Shown: positions 1 through 11,724 of the stretch, piece after piece
How the letters are laid out: the number at the start of each line of letters is the position of its first letter
Numbering within the stretch: position 1 is the first letter of the stretch
Assembly (NCBI GenBank): GCA_009760855.2
Contig: WPIO01000046.1
Span: 2,389,501 to 2,453,500, forward strand
DNA length: 64,000 bases
Source of the DNA: Cristatella mucedo
Taxonomy: Eukaryota; Bryozoa; Phylactolaemata; Cristatellidae
Direction: 5' to 3'
Translations under genes and position numbers: made by a program
The notes under the pieces: generated by a model
Databases searched by the model: none
Seen by the model: the letters and a program-made list of their open reading frames with translations, nothing else
Told to the model about the DNA's origin: nothing

Positions 1-59
1 CCTATTATAGTGTCGGCAACCACGCCTCCAGTTAGTAACTGATAGTTATTAAAGCATCC

Positions 60-187
60 GCGCTTGGCCTAGAGCTCAAGATAATCGATTTCGTCGACCG
101 AGGTTGTGAGCTCGAGCCCTGCGGCATATGTGAAGTGCCTGGATAGAGAATAAGTTTTCTTATGGTACTATACAAATTAATTATAAA
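60..187 (+). mobile_element. SINE-A copy, degraded
   Basis: A tRNA-like box B region (gctcgagccc) is followed by the family body (gcatatgtgaagtgcctgg) and the hairpin-type tail (gattaagtt-like, here mutated). Box A is poorly preserved. It is recognised by comparison with the better copy at 44445-44600. Confidence 0.6.
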
Positions 188-529
188 TGAACGTGTGTTG
201 GCATTACCATGGACATTTCCAGTGAACAATAGTCATTTACTTGTCTGAGTGTACTTAAAATAGGACACTGTGTCTACACTAATTCCGATCAGCAGCCGAC
301 GAGTAAGTTTGTTCAAGTAAATTTTTAAAATTCGGAAGATAGAGCGTCTCCTGTAGGCACTCTATGCCAGGGACATGAAAAAATATTATTCGACATCACG
401 GTTTTGTTGACTTTTGGTCAGGCCCATTCAAGGCTAAAGTTGGAGTATAGTAAAGGCTAGCTGATTTTATAGGAATACTTTTCGCTCAAAACGGGCGCTG
501 CCAGCAAGTCTACTGTGTATCGTCATTCA

Positions 530-1035
530 GCACACTATCTGCTTGCAATGTGGCTAGATGTCATGCTCCAAAGTAAACTTTCACTGGACAATCGCAGACT
601 AGCTCCACAATACAATCTGTCAACTTTCAGCTACACGTAAGTGCGAAAATTTGGGTTTGCTTTGAAAAGCTTGCCGCATTCAAGTTAGTACCTGTATTTG
701 TGACATCCTGTCTTGACTAATTTAACTCACTGCTTGCAGATACTCCACAGTGTGCAATAAGGCGCTTAAAATTAGTGCTAAACTCTGCAGCCGGTCTTGT
801 CTGCTGTGAAAGACATGACAGCCATATTACTTCACTTCTCTCCGACCTAGACTGGTTCCCCATAAAGAAGTGAATCGGCATCAAGGTTTTGTCACTCACG
901 TTTACGTGCGTCCAATCTCTTGGATCGGTATACCGACCAGAGGAATTTCCCAATCAGGCTAAGCATTGTACCACACGATTCGAATTGTGTAGATATGCCT
1001 CGAACGAACCTCAAATCCTTTGGATCCTGTGCCAG
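530..1035 (+). mobile_element. LINE-A 3' fragment, decayed
   Basis: The segment matches the 3' half of the LINE at 58.6-60.2 kb: the region after the RT core, then the conserved block around 'cacttctctccgacctagac' and 'cctcaaatcctttgga'. It has internal deletions and stops in all frames, so it is a non-coding remnant. A SINE-A copy follows at its right edge. Confidence 0.75.
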
Positions 1036-1195
1036 TAATAATATAAAAAAATATAATTCATTAGTATTGCACCCCAAGAGAATTTAATCTCCATTCAGGC
1101 GCTTCGCATATGCCTCGAGGCTCGAGCCCACGACCTCAGCCAGACCTTAGTTGGGGCGAGCACCTTAACCCTTAACCGCTCGACCAAAGCAACTC
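1036..1195 (-). mobile_element. SINE-A copy, antisense
   Basis: On the minus strand it reads a tRNA-like head (box A-like and box B gctcgagcc), the family body (gaggcatatg) and the tail (gattaaattctcttggggtg) ending in A/T-rich DNA. It lies between two LINE-A fragments. Confidence 0.7.
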
Positions 1196-2130
1196 GATCA
1201 TACACTTGATATATCGCCCTTAAAGAACTCGATCGCTTTCTAGGCATTTTAAATTTGTTGCAACGGAAGCACGATCGAATGGTGAGTAGTATCATGCTCA
1301 ATGAATCAATGAACAACAAGAATAACGCGGTTAGTGGCGACATGCACAGGGGCAACATGCAAGTGTGGTTAGTGGCAGCATGCAACGTGTGAACAAAATT
1401 AACACAAAAAGGTCCAATCGCATGGACCAACTAAATGCTGTGATTCATAGATGCGTTTTTAGTTTCTTTTTAAATGTGGTCAAGTCAGAAGATGTCGTGA
1501 CCCAAGTCGGAAGTGAGTTCCAGGCTTTGAGAGCGTACACACTGAAGGCACGGTCTCCAAAGGATTTGGATTCATGTCTAAACAAGCCAAAATCTTAACG
1601 GTGTTATGTAGCTGAAAATATGCAGACTTAACTTTGGAGCTGATGTGGTCGTCTAATGAAAGGTCACTTTGTAACATGACACTAGACTTCAAACAGATTC
1701 AACAGACGATATGCAGGCAGGGCCGACTGTGAGCGTTAGGCCTTCCCAATTTCTAAATCGCACTTGGTTTGTCCATAACTGGTAAGTTGGTTTAATGGTA
1801 CTGTTGCATGCTACCACTAACCACACTTGCACGCTGACCCTGTGCCTGTCATCCTAACCATGCTATTCATGTTGTTTATCAAGCAACCACTCACCATTCG
1901 ATCGTGTTTCCTTTGCAGCAAGAAAGAGCTTAGAAAGAGATTGAGTTCTCTGATGGTTCTTTATCAAGTGTATTAATATTATTATTGTTATCATTCAATT
2001 TAAGAAAGTTTGCTGGCATGTCCGTGTGTGCATGTCATCAATACATGCAGCAAGGGAGAAGCTGAGCGAACTCGACGTGCTGGAGGTGAGCGAAATCGAT
2101 GTGGTGGAGATCAATGTCGAAGTTGTAGCG
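1196..2130 (-). mobile_element. LINE-A 3' copy (-) interrupted by a short LINE-A tail (+)
   Basis: The minus-strand copy runs from the family 3' end near 1200 up to 'aactggtaagttggttta' at about 1794 and resumes at about 1993 with 'tcattcaatttaagaaagtt'. These are adjacent in the related copy at 23.5 kb. The interrupting 1795-1992 piece is a plus-strand LINE-A 3' tail ending in an (ATT)n-like run. This is a nested, strongly 5'-truncated insertion. Confidence 0.75.
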
Positions 2131-3120
2131 TGTGATAATAGCGACTCCACCACCGGTTTTGATTGATCAAGGGGTTTGAAAGAAGGAGAAGCCAGCCGGA
2201 GTAGCGTCTTTAATTGTCTGGCAGTTTATCGATAGTGCCCAAGTTTCAGTCAAGGCGTGCAGATCGAAACCTTTTTCAGAAATAAGGTCGCACATTAGTA
2301 GGTGTTTATTGCACTTTGAGAGAGGATTCCAAAGGCAGGGGTTAAGTTAGGCCGCCGGAGTTTAAAAAAATCCAGATGACCACTAAGTTAAAGAGATTCA
2401 CACTAACGCTTGAAGGAGAACGCGCTGAGCGGTTCGCGACAATGCCAGGAATGCCAAACGAGTGCGATCTCAGCTCGCGGCCCCGGCACCTCGCAGCGGC
2501 TCCGCGGTGCTTTTCTTTTGTTAATGCATAACTCACGGATCTTAGCAACAGCAATGACATATAGGAATGCATTTGAACTACAATAACGAAGCGATAATAA
2601 TTGCGCACTATCATAACTAATATGCAGGTTACAAGACATCGGCGTATCTAACGCAGCCGCCGGAGTGGCAGACCCAGCAGCCCGAAGCGATAAGCGTTTA
2701 GATGTCCGTAGGCACGTAATTTTTTTACGCGCTACGGTCAAACAACAGACAGGTAAGTTCTAAACGGGTCATAGCCGTATTGGTTTACGTATACAATGTT
2801 CGCAAGAACTTCGGTTTTCGGGAAAGAGTTATGCAACGGACAAGGAACGTGTGCAGCGCGCTCGGAGTCGGGAGGCGAGAGTGAGCAATTCGCACGCTCC
2901 CGAAGGCATGAACTCTGGCCTGAAGGACGTCGCGACACCCCGACGGATTTGATGACATTCGCTAAGAAGCAAAAAGCTCAGAGATGGTCCTCCATCAGAA
3001 GCATTTGCTGGGTTCAAAAGTGTCCTTTATAGGCTTACAGGTGATGACTCCGTGCACGTCATTACTAACCAAGCGACACCCTCCCTTGCTGCGAATGCTA
3101 AGTGCCTAGAAAGGACTTTA
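2131..3120. other. No gene recognised
   Basis: About 1 kb of unique-looking DNA with short overlapping open frames on both strands. None shows a recognisable motif or a splice-supported structure. Confidence 0.5.
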
Positions 3121-3126
3121 GACTTT

Positions 3127-3285
3127 GGGGCCGCGAAGTAAAATTCTTGCTCTTCACGGCCGAGGTCGTGAGTTCGAATACTGCAGTGGGTTATCCTTAA
3201 TATACAACTGCAAGTAGTGATGATAGCTGTTAAGGCTCTCCTGCCGCTGTACAAATGAGCCTGTTAAATCAGCTAAAATACCTGC
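3127..3285 (+). mobile_element. SINE-B copy
   Basis: A tRNA-like SINE with a box B-type motif (gagttcgaatac), then the body shared with copies at 13.5 and 29.8 kb (gggttatcc, gctgttaaggctctcctgcc, gtacaaatgagcctgtt). It lacks LINE-A's tail hairpin, so this is a second SINE family. Confidence 0.7.
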
Positions 3286-3289
3286 ATAT

Positions 3290-4230
3290 AAAGTGCAAAG
3301 GACGCAACGCACGCGCGGTGGTGTCATCTCGCTTTTGCAAATGGGTTGAACTCACTTACGGACGTCGCATTCAAAACTACGTAGGTTGAGCAAATGATGC
3401 ACAAAGTTGAAGGACGCTTTTGGTTTGGGCTTGCATCTCAAAGCTTCTCTGAAGAAATCTTGGTTGATTTGAACAAGCATATAGATATTTACAGTACAAC
3501 TACGAAGGTACACCTGTGATAAGTGTCGCGTCAAAAACAAGCGAGACCATTAACTAATTTGTATATTTTCGCAATCGCATAGTTGAAAGTGAACGTTGCA
3601 TTGCGTATTGAAAATTATGAAATAGTTATGAGCACACTTTTTATAGGCGCGTGATTTGACTACGTATTTATATGCAGGAGATCATCTCTCGGAGGAAGAG
3701 CTAAAAAGTAAGAACGTCAGGAACGTCAGGAATAGGAAAGGTCAGTCTTAGCGTCTTAGCGTCTGCCGACCGAAGTCGCATTGCAGCTGAGCTTTTTCGC
3801 GCCTGCACGCGCGGTCATAAATATTTGAATCGCCTTTCACGGCGATGCTTCGCGGATAGGTGCCTTTCACTGGTGGATTTTTCACTGGTAGACTGCGCCG
3901 CCTCCTCCTAGAGACCTCCTCCTAGAGATCGATTCTCCTAGAGATCCTAGACTTTGTCGCCTTCCTAGAGATCAGCGAAGATAGTCCGCGAGTATGTATT
4001 GCAAGCTACTCATTGAGGGCTACCTGTAGGCTGCTAATTAGTTGCGAATGTTAACCACTCTTGGGTACTGACGCACTTTCCTCGCAATGGTTGCTAACAC
4101 GCGCTGTCTTGCTTGCACTCAGCGTAACTGGCTCGCAACGTGCATTTTTTTTAAATTGGCGTTTACCCTTAAAAATGCATTAGACCTGATTTCTGCGCGT
4201 CGTCGTCAACTGATGTTAAAAAAATGACAA
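3290..4230. other. No gene; short local duplications
   Basis: No coding sequence recognised. Around 3710-3770 there are small direct duplications (gaacgtcag twice, cttagcgt twice). At 3900-3975 the motif tcctagaga(c/t)c recurs about four times with irregular spacing. Confidence 0.5.
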
Positions 4231-4320
4231 TTCGACCAACGGTCGCTCGTGTGTGTGCGTGTGTGTGTTCGCTCGCTCGCGTGCGTGCGTGTGCGTGCAC
4301 GTGTGTGTGCGTGCACGTGC

Positions 4321-4323
<3 letters not shown>

Positions 4324-4381
<58 letters not shown>
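4324..4381. repeat. (TG)n microsatellite
   Basis: An almost pure TG run flanked by imperfect GTGC/GTGT-rich DNA from about 4246. It lies next to the 3' end of the antisense LINE-B copy. Apparent poly-(Cys-Val) and poly-(His-Thr) frames here are artefacts of the repeat. Confidence 0.95.
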
Positions 4382-4439
4382 GCTTGCTTGTGCTCGCTTC
4401 ACTCGACTCAGTGAGACTGCATCTTCCCGAGTGGATCTT

Positions 4440-6610
4440 TGGACGTGATGTATGTGTATCTCCGCCTCTAACTCCACAAAGCCATAAAGACCATGTGGGT
4501 ACTACGCAGGAGATTTTTGTATAGCACACTCACAGCCTAAGCGGCTTTCGCTACGCATTCAATAGCCAACAGACGTCATCTCACTCAACAAAGAGAAAGT
4601 GGGAAGCATAGCAGAGTCAGGAGAGCAGTTGAAGTAGTGAGTAGCATGGAAGTAGCAGCTCAGGACCGCTGAAAACGTTGAGCCATTGTCGGCAGTTGGA
4701 GAGTAGTTGTCGTTGCCTAAGAATTGGGGAAGCCAGTTCCACAGCCTAGGACCTGCAGAGCTCAAGCTTCTGTCGCCAATGGTCTCTAAGTGGAGGAATG
4801 GAACAGCAAATTTATCGTCCATACAGGACCTGAGGGCATGAAGAGGCTGAAACTGGTGTAGCAGTTCAGCTGGGTATTGAGGAGCCAAGCCATGGCGGGC
4901 CTTGTGGGTCAGCGTAAGAACTTTGCTCTGTATCCGTTGATCAACTGGCAGCCATCCTAGCTCTTTTAGCAAATGAGACACGTGCTCAAACCTCTGAGAC
5001 TTTAAGGCTAGCCTTGCAGCCATATTCATAGTCAGCTGCAGTGGCCTAGTTGCTTTTTTTCATAGCCCAGCCAAAAGGGAATTGCAATAATCAGGCCGAG
5101 ACAGAACTAAGGAGCTAGTTAAATTTATTGCAAGCCACTGGGGAAGATAGCTCCTAATCTTACATAGGGATCTGACGTGATGGCTAGTTGTAGAAGCAGT
5201 CTCTGAATGAAGCTTTCAAAATTTAGGCAGCTGTCAAAAACGGCACCTAAATTTCGAGCACCTGGGGATGGTCGCACAATAGCATCACATTAGAAGAGCA
5301 GAGCCTTTTAATCCAGCCGCACGCTTAGGGTATCCTATGAGTAGCAGCTCGGTTGTATCGTCATTTAGTTTCAAGAAATTTCCGACATCCAGGATCAAAT
5401 GTCAGCAATGCAAGCATTCAGTTTCTCGCAGATTCCGACGGTTTGAATGACAAATACAGCTGAGTATCGTCAGCGTAAAAGTGACATCCTATTCCATGGG
5501 CCTTAATCACTTTTCCCATAGGTTGAGTGTATAAATGAAGAACAGCAGGGGACCGAGGACAGACCCTTGATGGACTCCACAGGTGACCGGTCTCGTGTGT
5601 AAGACCTGACCCACCCCCACACGACACGGATTGAAACGTGGTCAGACAAGTACGATTCAAACCATGCCAGTGCCTCGTCGGCCAGACCGATCGTTTTTCT
5701 CAATACTTTAAGTAGCACATCGTGATCAATTGTGTCGAAGGCAGCTGATAGATCTAGCAGAGCTAGAGCAGTGACATACCATCATCGTTGCCACATAGAA
5801 TATCATTGTTAACACAGAGGGGAGCAGTGTTAGTGGAGTGCTGCCTCTTGAACCCCGATTGAAATGCTTCTGACATTTCATTCTTTTCAATATGTGCAAC
5901 CAGCTGCTTAGCGACATTTTTTCTAGAATCTTTGACACAAAAGGAAGAATGGAAACCGGGCGATAGTTCAAGGACCTCGATATCTAATCCAGGCTTTTTA
6001 AGTATGGGTCTAACGATTGCCGATTTGAAGGACTTGGCTACGAACCCTTTTTCCAAAGAAGCATAAGAAATCTCGGTTATGGCAGGGCTAAGCTGGTCTG
6101 CCGGTAAAGACCGCCCACAGAGATGCTGGTATAGGGTCTTCAGGAGACTAGCTATTTTTACTAGACCTTATTAAGGTAGCCACATCGCATGCAGAAACCT
6201 TGGAAAACCTTTAAAGGAAGGTCATAGGTTGTGATATCACAATTACACTACTCGGAGGGGGCTTTATGGAGGCACGAATGTGCACAATTTTTCCAGTAAA
6301 GAAGGCTGAAAACGTTTTTGCTGAGCCGTTAATATCTAGGGAGTCAGACTCTCAGCATTGGCCAGTAGATTGTTTACTGTCTTCTAAATCTGTTTTGAGT
6401 CTGACTGGCAGGAATTCAGTTTTTGAGTGAAAAAAGAAGCCCTGGCTTTTTTAAGCTTCTGGGTGTAAACTCGAAGGAAGTCTTTGAAGTTAACTATATC
6501 TGCATCAGTGATCATTTGAATATTATTGCACAGTGTAGAAACCGAGGCAGTCAGTCTTAACGACGATCTTTCCTTTGGTACGTATTGCGGCCTTTGTGCA
6601 GCTTTGTGCA
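4440..6610 (-). mobile_element. LINE-B, 5'-truncated non-LTR retrotransposon with a dead reverse transcriptase
   Basis: The minus strand encodes, in order from about 6610 down, the linker before RT (KLKKARASFFTQKLNSCQSD), RT motifs NYRPVS and the metal-binding YADD (HFYADDTQLYLSF near 5500), then the post-RT block with [14 protein letters not shown] and GPRLWNWLPQFL near 4750-4900. The parts lie in several frames, so it is a broken pseudogene. No endonuclease domain is present. The architecture matches CR1/L2-like LINEs. The 3' UTR block (tcctgcgtagtacccacatg, read on the minus strand) recurs in four other copies in this window, which defines the family. Confidence 0.88.
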
Positions 6611-6884
6611 CTTGTACGTGCGGTCTCTAATTTTAAAATCGAATATCGTGTGCTCGCAAACATGCACGGGTAGGCGCTTGTCTGACATAATTAGACCTGC
6701 GACTGCGACTCAATCTTTTGCTTCATGCGTATCTCGCCTCGAGCCTCTTTCTTCGGCACATTAAGCACAACGATTGCTTGAATATATAAAGCGGATGCAC
6801 CTATTTCTTAGGAAATAAATGAGCCCAAGCAGTACGACATGAATTTTGCTAGCGCTGACGCTCTGCTTTTCGAGTTCTTGAATT

Positions 6885-7277
6885 TTGATTTGTCTTTTTG
6901 AGTATGGAATCTATCGTCCTCGAATGAAGCTTCGTTCGCCTGTCGCCCTTGAATTCAGAAAAAAGATGGTGAATCGGCTTGAAACGAAAAAATATATACT
7001 CCAGATGCACGAATTCAATGAGCTTCAGCCAAATAAAATGAAATATAGTCTTGGCAAAAGCAAAATCTTAATTCCAGAGAAACTCTTTTATACCTTGGGA
7101 AATATTTTGACATTTAGAGATGTACAAATGCGCAAAAGAATTAACGTGGCCGATCCTGGCCGTTATAACAATGCGGTAGCTGCTTGCATTTTTGGAGCGA
7201 GTCGCCAGGTATTGCCCGCACTCTTCACTCCTAAGCCACCACTGATAGAACTGAGAGTCGAAAAGGAGCAGGATTAA
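6885..7277 (+). CDS. Uncharacterised 130-codon ORF
   Basis: An uninterrupted, Lys/Arg-rich frame starting MICLFEYGIYRPRMK and ending ELRVEKEQD. I do not recognise it. There is no signal peptide or membrane segment. It lies between LINE-B and unique DNA. It could be a chance ORF, a coding exon (pyrimidine-rich DNA ending in AG lies just upstream, near 6900) or a transposon remnant. No neighbour supports a function. Confidence 0.2.
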   Translation: MICLFEYGIYRPRMKLRSPVALEFRKKMVNRLETKKYILQMHEFNELQPNKMKYSLGKSKILIPEKLFYTLGNILTFRDVQMRKRINVADPGRYNNAVAACIFGASRQVLPALFTPKPPLIELRVEKEQD

Positions 7278-7279
7278 TG

Positions 7280-8025
7280 TCCATTAAACGCAAGTGGACG
7301 TTTGAGTAAAGTTCAGTGAAAAGCCAACTGGATGATGACTGGCCATTCAAAGTAGAATATCCAAACATTGGTAGTAGAAAGTAACGAGTAAAAAGTAGTG
7401 GCTCCATACAGTTCTATGAAATGTGAGTGCAAGTGGTATGAAAAATTGCTAAGCTGCACATGATTCATACTCTCCTGTGGGCGTGGCAGGAGGAAGTTGC
7501 AGTCTAGTGCAATTAAATCAAATTTTCATATGAATCAATTTACGGCACTGTGATTAAAGAGTCTGACTAATGCTACAGCGTCTCTTGAAATGATTTTTAT
7601 ATTAGCGAACTGCTAAATTTGTGCTGACCTGACATAGAGCGGCATACTTTAAGGAAGGAGACACTCGCATCCTATCACTCAAACTTCAATGCTTCGATGC
7701 AAAGACACCAATAATTCGGCGAAAGCTACGGAGAGTCACGACGAAACTAAGGCCGACAGATCTGTCGAGCGATATCTTAAGAAATACTATTGCATGTTGC
7801 GTTTTATCGGTGTCTTGGTATCCAGGTTATCCTAATTTGCAGCCTGCCGGTATGACAAAGTGTTGCGAACCATTCGCAGATCCTGATAAAAAAAAAACAA
7901 AGCAAAGAACGAGCGCCCACGGTAGAAACTTCCGTGCAGTTTACTAGTACAGTAGAGCCAGCGGCGAACTTTAATAGGGTGCGTAATCCGATGAGCGAGC
8001 GAACGGTAAGCTTATGCGACGCGAC
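7280..8025. other. No gene recognised
   Basis: A/T-rich unique DNA without recognisable coding or repeat structure. Confidence 0.5.
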
Positions 8026-8027
8026 GG

Positions 8028-8475
8028 AGCGGCTAAGAATCCAGCTAATACGGCGTCGTTTGTTCATACAACGTCAGATCTGCGATGGACACAGTTCGCG
8101 TAGCAGGCTCTTCAGCACGGTCACCAGCGTATGTATGTATGTTTATATTTACGTTAAATAAGCACGTTTTTAGATATATTTTAACTTGAGTTTTATGATT
8201 TTCGTGGTATTTAGAGTTTAACGTTTTGTGTATTCTGGTTGGATTTTGTGTTTTTCGGGTATGAGTTTTTGTGTTTAGAGTTTAGGTATTAGCGTTTACG
8301 ATTTAGTGTTAATTTATTAGGCGGAAAAGTCTAAATGGAAAAGATAGCTAAAAAAAGAATTGTTTTATTTAATGTAAATATAAACGTACGCTAGCGACGA
8401 TGTTGAACAGCCTGCCACGAGCAGTGAGCCCATAGCAGATCGGATATCGCTGTGCGAACAAACGACTCCGTATTA
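8028..8475. repeat. Imperfect inverted repeat with about 130-bp arms
   Basis: The left arm (8028-8165) contains ccagctaatacgg and gtttatatttacgttaaata. The right arm (8345-8475), read in reverse complement, contains cagctaatacgg, tcgtttgttcg and gtttatatttacattaaata. The order of matches is the same over the whole arm. The roughly 180-bp spacer is strongly T/G-rich on this strand. This is compatible with a fold-back or MITE-type element, but its termini are not defined. Confidence 0.7.
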
Positions 8476-8479
8476 GCTG

Positions 8480-9325
8480 AAGAATCGCATAGGTTGAGTA
8501 CGCACAGCTTCGCTAGCGATAGAGTCGGTAGCTCCACGTAGAAGAAGAAAGAGTAAAGCGTCAGCGCAGATCAACAAACTGCTGTAATTCCTGAGCGGGC
8601 GGGAATGGATGGTCACATGACGCGGCTGCTACTGTCTATGGTGTCGATAGCTAGACGTAGCAGGCAGCAGCCTTGGACTCATTGGCTAGCTGTCGACTGT
8701 GCAGAGATTTGACGTTGCGAGAAAAAGAGCGGCTGCACGACAGCGCCGAGGGGGGGTCAATGTCACGTCGGTACTCCTCATTCGGTAGATTACACATCAG
8801 GTACTGAACCCGTTTGGCTTGCTAGGAGATCTGCCAAGTCTTTGAAATGGTTACGGCCTATGCTCGGGTTACTAGTTTCGCTAATTTTTCGTACAATAGC
8901 ATCGGTTAGCTGCGACTTTGGTCTGAACACTGTGGCCGACAGAGTCTGGTGGCTTGAGGCGGCTTAGCCGTTTGAATGCTGTCTGTGATAGCACTTGTAA
9001 ACTTCATGCAGTATAATGCTTTAGTATGTGAGGTTCTCGATCATGAAGAAGTCCAGGTAATCCCGCCTCTGGCTACCGTCAGTGACTGCATAAAGGTTCC
9101 GTGGAGAACGAATAACAGGTTGACTGATTTCTCTTGATTTCCAGAAATTGCCAACATAGGCGCAATTCTAATGTTACGCATATTTCTCCTCAGAAGATTT
9201 AACAGCGAATAAGCTTTGCATAATTCAAGATTCACGTGAATATTTCACAGAGAACTCAACTGGCTTGATCTTTTACGAATTATTTAGTCATTTTTGCCAA
9301 GTCTCACTAATTTAGCGCATAAAAC
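8480..9325. other. No gene recognised
   Basis: Mixed-composition DNA. No repeat family member or convincing ORF is visible. Confidence 0.5.
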
Positions 9326-9329
9326 ACTG

Positions 9330-9620
9330 CTGTTTAAACAACATTTAGCGGGTCCTTGTGATTCATCCTTCGTGTACTTATGGGTGCTGAGTCTGTCCCT
9401 GCTGCTACTAACCATATCTACATGTTGACCCTGTGCTTTTATCACATACATGTCTATACGTTGACCCTGTGCATGTCATATCTAACAATGTCATACTTAA
9501 TAACATTGCGAATGTTACCGCTAATCGTTTGTTCATGCTTTCTTTACAGCATCTGTAAAGCGCCCAGATAGAGATTCAGTTCTCTGAGGGTGCTACACAA
9601 ATTTATTTATTATTATTATT
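9330..9620 (+). mobile_element. LINE-A 3' end
   Basis: Carries the family's 3' UTR (gtgattcatccttcgtgtac, ctaatcgtttgttcatgctt) and the terminal hairpin block (agcgcccagatagagattc ... ctctgagggtgct), followed by an (ATT)n tail. Confidence 0.85.
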
Positions 9621-10420
9621 AAGTCAAAATAAGTTAAGATTCACAACCAGTGTCGCTTGTGAACAGCATCGTGCCCGAATAAGTGCAGCCGTCATCAAGA
9701 GCACTTGATGTACAGAGAAGTAACACTTTTCTCTCGAGTTCATTTTTATTTTTATGAAATTGCTTTGGCAATCTAACGATAAACCAACAGCAGCATTAAA
9801 TATGTGACCAGTCGGCAGAGTTTATCACCCTGTTAAATATAGATTCTTTTGATGTGTTGTGCATGTAACTGTATCTCACTGCCTATCTCTGGGAGCTTCT
9901 CAAAACTATTGCTGTTTCACTCAAGAAGACTCATTTGGTCCTATAAACTCATCCCAGGCTGGGCTTGAAAGCTTGCTCACAAGGATGAATGCCCAAATGC
10001 CTACCTCTAACACATCCAAATAAGCTATAGGTACAAGTAAAACTCATAAATTGTAACTGAAAGTTTGTGGCAAAATGTTTTTCCAATGTGTCTGAAGCGG
10101 GGACCCGCCAATCAGAGCTATGTGGCCAACCCTTCAAAAATCACACAATTTGTGTCCTGTGGCTTGATGCACTACTATGTATTATTTTTAACCATAAATG
10201 CTGTTAAAGAAATTGAAAACTTTGAAGCAGCAGCTACTCTGTTTAAAATAAAATAGATTCTATTCGAAGTTATTGATTTTTTTTACTTTGTAAGCAGCCA
10301 AACCTTGCTTGGAGAATTGTATGTGTGCATTACGGGTATAGGACGAAGGCCTAGTATGACAACTTCAGTTGGAAATGTGATTACCAAAGTGTAGGATAAC
10401 AAAAAACTAAACATTGAAAT
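9621..10420. other. No gene recognised
   Basis: A/T-rich unique DNA. Nothing supported. Confidence 0.5.
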
Positions 10421-10424
10421 GCTC

Positions 10425-10505
10425 TCAAGCATATTTTAAGTGCCCAGAAAGAGATTTGGCTCCCTCCTGGTGCTATACAGATATTTTATTATTGTTATTG
10501 TTATT
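10425..10505 (+). mobile_element. LINE-A tail fragment
   Basis: Only the last ~60 bp of the family (agtgcccagaaagagatt ... tggtgctatacag) plus an (ATT)n-like tail. It is extremely 5'-truncated. Confidence 0.6.
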
Positions 10506-10509
10506 TTTA

Positions 10510-11360
10510 TTTTCTAGATTAGCCTCATATCTAGAGATGAAGCTAATATTTCACAGACTAAATGTGAGCAAATCTGCAAGAAAGAGATGTCTTTTTTACT
10601 ACTAAACTATTGGCTTGAGCCAAAGGTTGCAGTATCATCAGTTTCAGCATTGCTAGTAAAGCAATTGCTGTTTTGGACCGTCTGGATGGGTAATAGTTGC
10701 TCTTTTTTTGTTGCCGAATCATGAATGAATTTGAGCAGGCCAGGAGAAGGCGATTTACTAAAAGGAAAGTACTTAGCCAAAGCACTAAAAAAAGCCAACA
10801 GAGCTGTCAGCTGTTGTAAAGGAAATAAGCTCTGTTGTGGCTTGCACTTTAACGACATTCAATTTAATATTCTAATTAATATATGCTTTGTGCTCAGACT
10901 GAATGTTTTACTACTATAATGGTTCACAGCCTTTGATTATTTTTGGCGATGCACCACCTTGGCCAAAATCGATCCAGCAAACATTTGGCATTTTGAGGCC
11001 TTTCACCCATTCTGTGGAGGAGGCCAAACTTTTATTTAAAATTTGCCATTACACGTCCTCGAAGCTGTATTGAGACCATCATTCGAAGCTATTTCGACAG
11101 GCAATCAGTGTATATTTTAAGCACTTCAGCCCCACGATGCCAAGCATCAGCATTCCTGTCAAAGGGAAGATTAAGCAAGGCTTGACAAGATACAGCAATG
11201 GTTTTGAATCTGTCAGAGACACTTATTTACTACTTCAAGTGTCAAAACAACCCTTTCTCTTAGTCCTGGCTAGACATGCTTATGTTCTTGGCATGTTTTC
11301 TTATTTCCCACCGCCGAAATTCAAGCCAGCTTCTCGTAGGCTAGTGTCAGGAGCTGCTGA
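10510..11360. other. No gene recognised
   Basis: Short open frames occur on both strands at 10.55-10.92 kb, but none has a recognisable domain. Confidence 0.4.
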
Positions 11361-11364
11361 CCCA

Positions 11365-11665
11365 TGCGAAACGATGAATACTGCGTTGTGCCCATGGCAC
11401 ATGTTGCTATTAAAAAGAATACATTGTCAGAAAAATTTCCGTCAGGATTCAAGCAACACTGCTCCACTGAAAATGCTGTCCTCCGTGTAACCAACGACAT
11501 CCTGTGCTGCAAACATAATGGGAATGTCACAATCCTGGCCCTGCTCAATATATCAGCTGCAATCGACACTATCGATCACAATATCCTACTTATACCTTTG
11601 AGGACTCCTCCTTGTTTTTTGCTGGTCGCTGGTGACGGTCTGTTATGCCAGCTGTTCCACGACTA
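11365..11665 (+). pseudogene. LINE-A reverse transcriptase fragment
   Basis: A frame reads SEKFPSGFKQHCSTENAVL then NISAAIDTIDHNILL. These correspond to the RT fingers/palm segment FQSGFR..HSTESAL and the [15 protein letters not shown] block carrying the first catalytic Asp region. It is truncated on both sides and lacks the xxDD motif. Confidence 0.8.
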
Positions 11666-11724
11666 AAGAATATTTGATTTTTTGCTAAAACTACGGCTTG
11701 TTCATCTGAATTCATGTTTGTACT

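Noticed and set aside
8220-8330. T/G-rich gtttagg/gattt-like DNA resembling telomeric repeats
   Set aside because: No regular period. It is the skewed spacer of the inverted repeat at 8028-8475.
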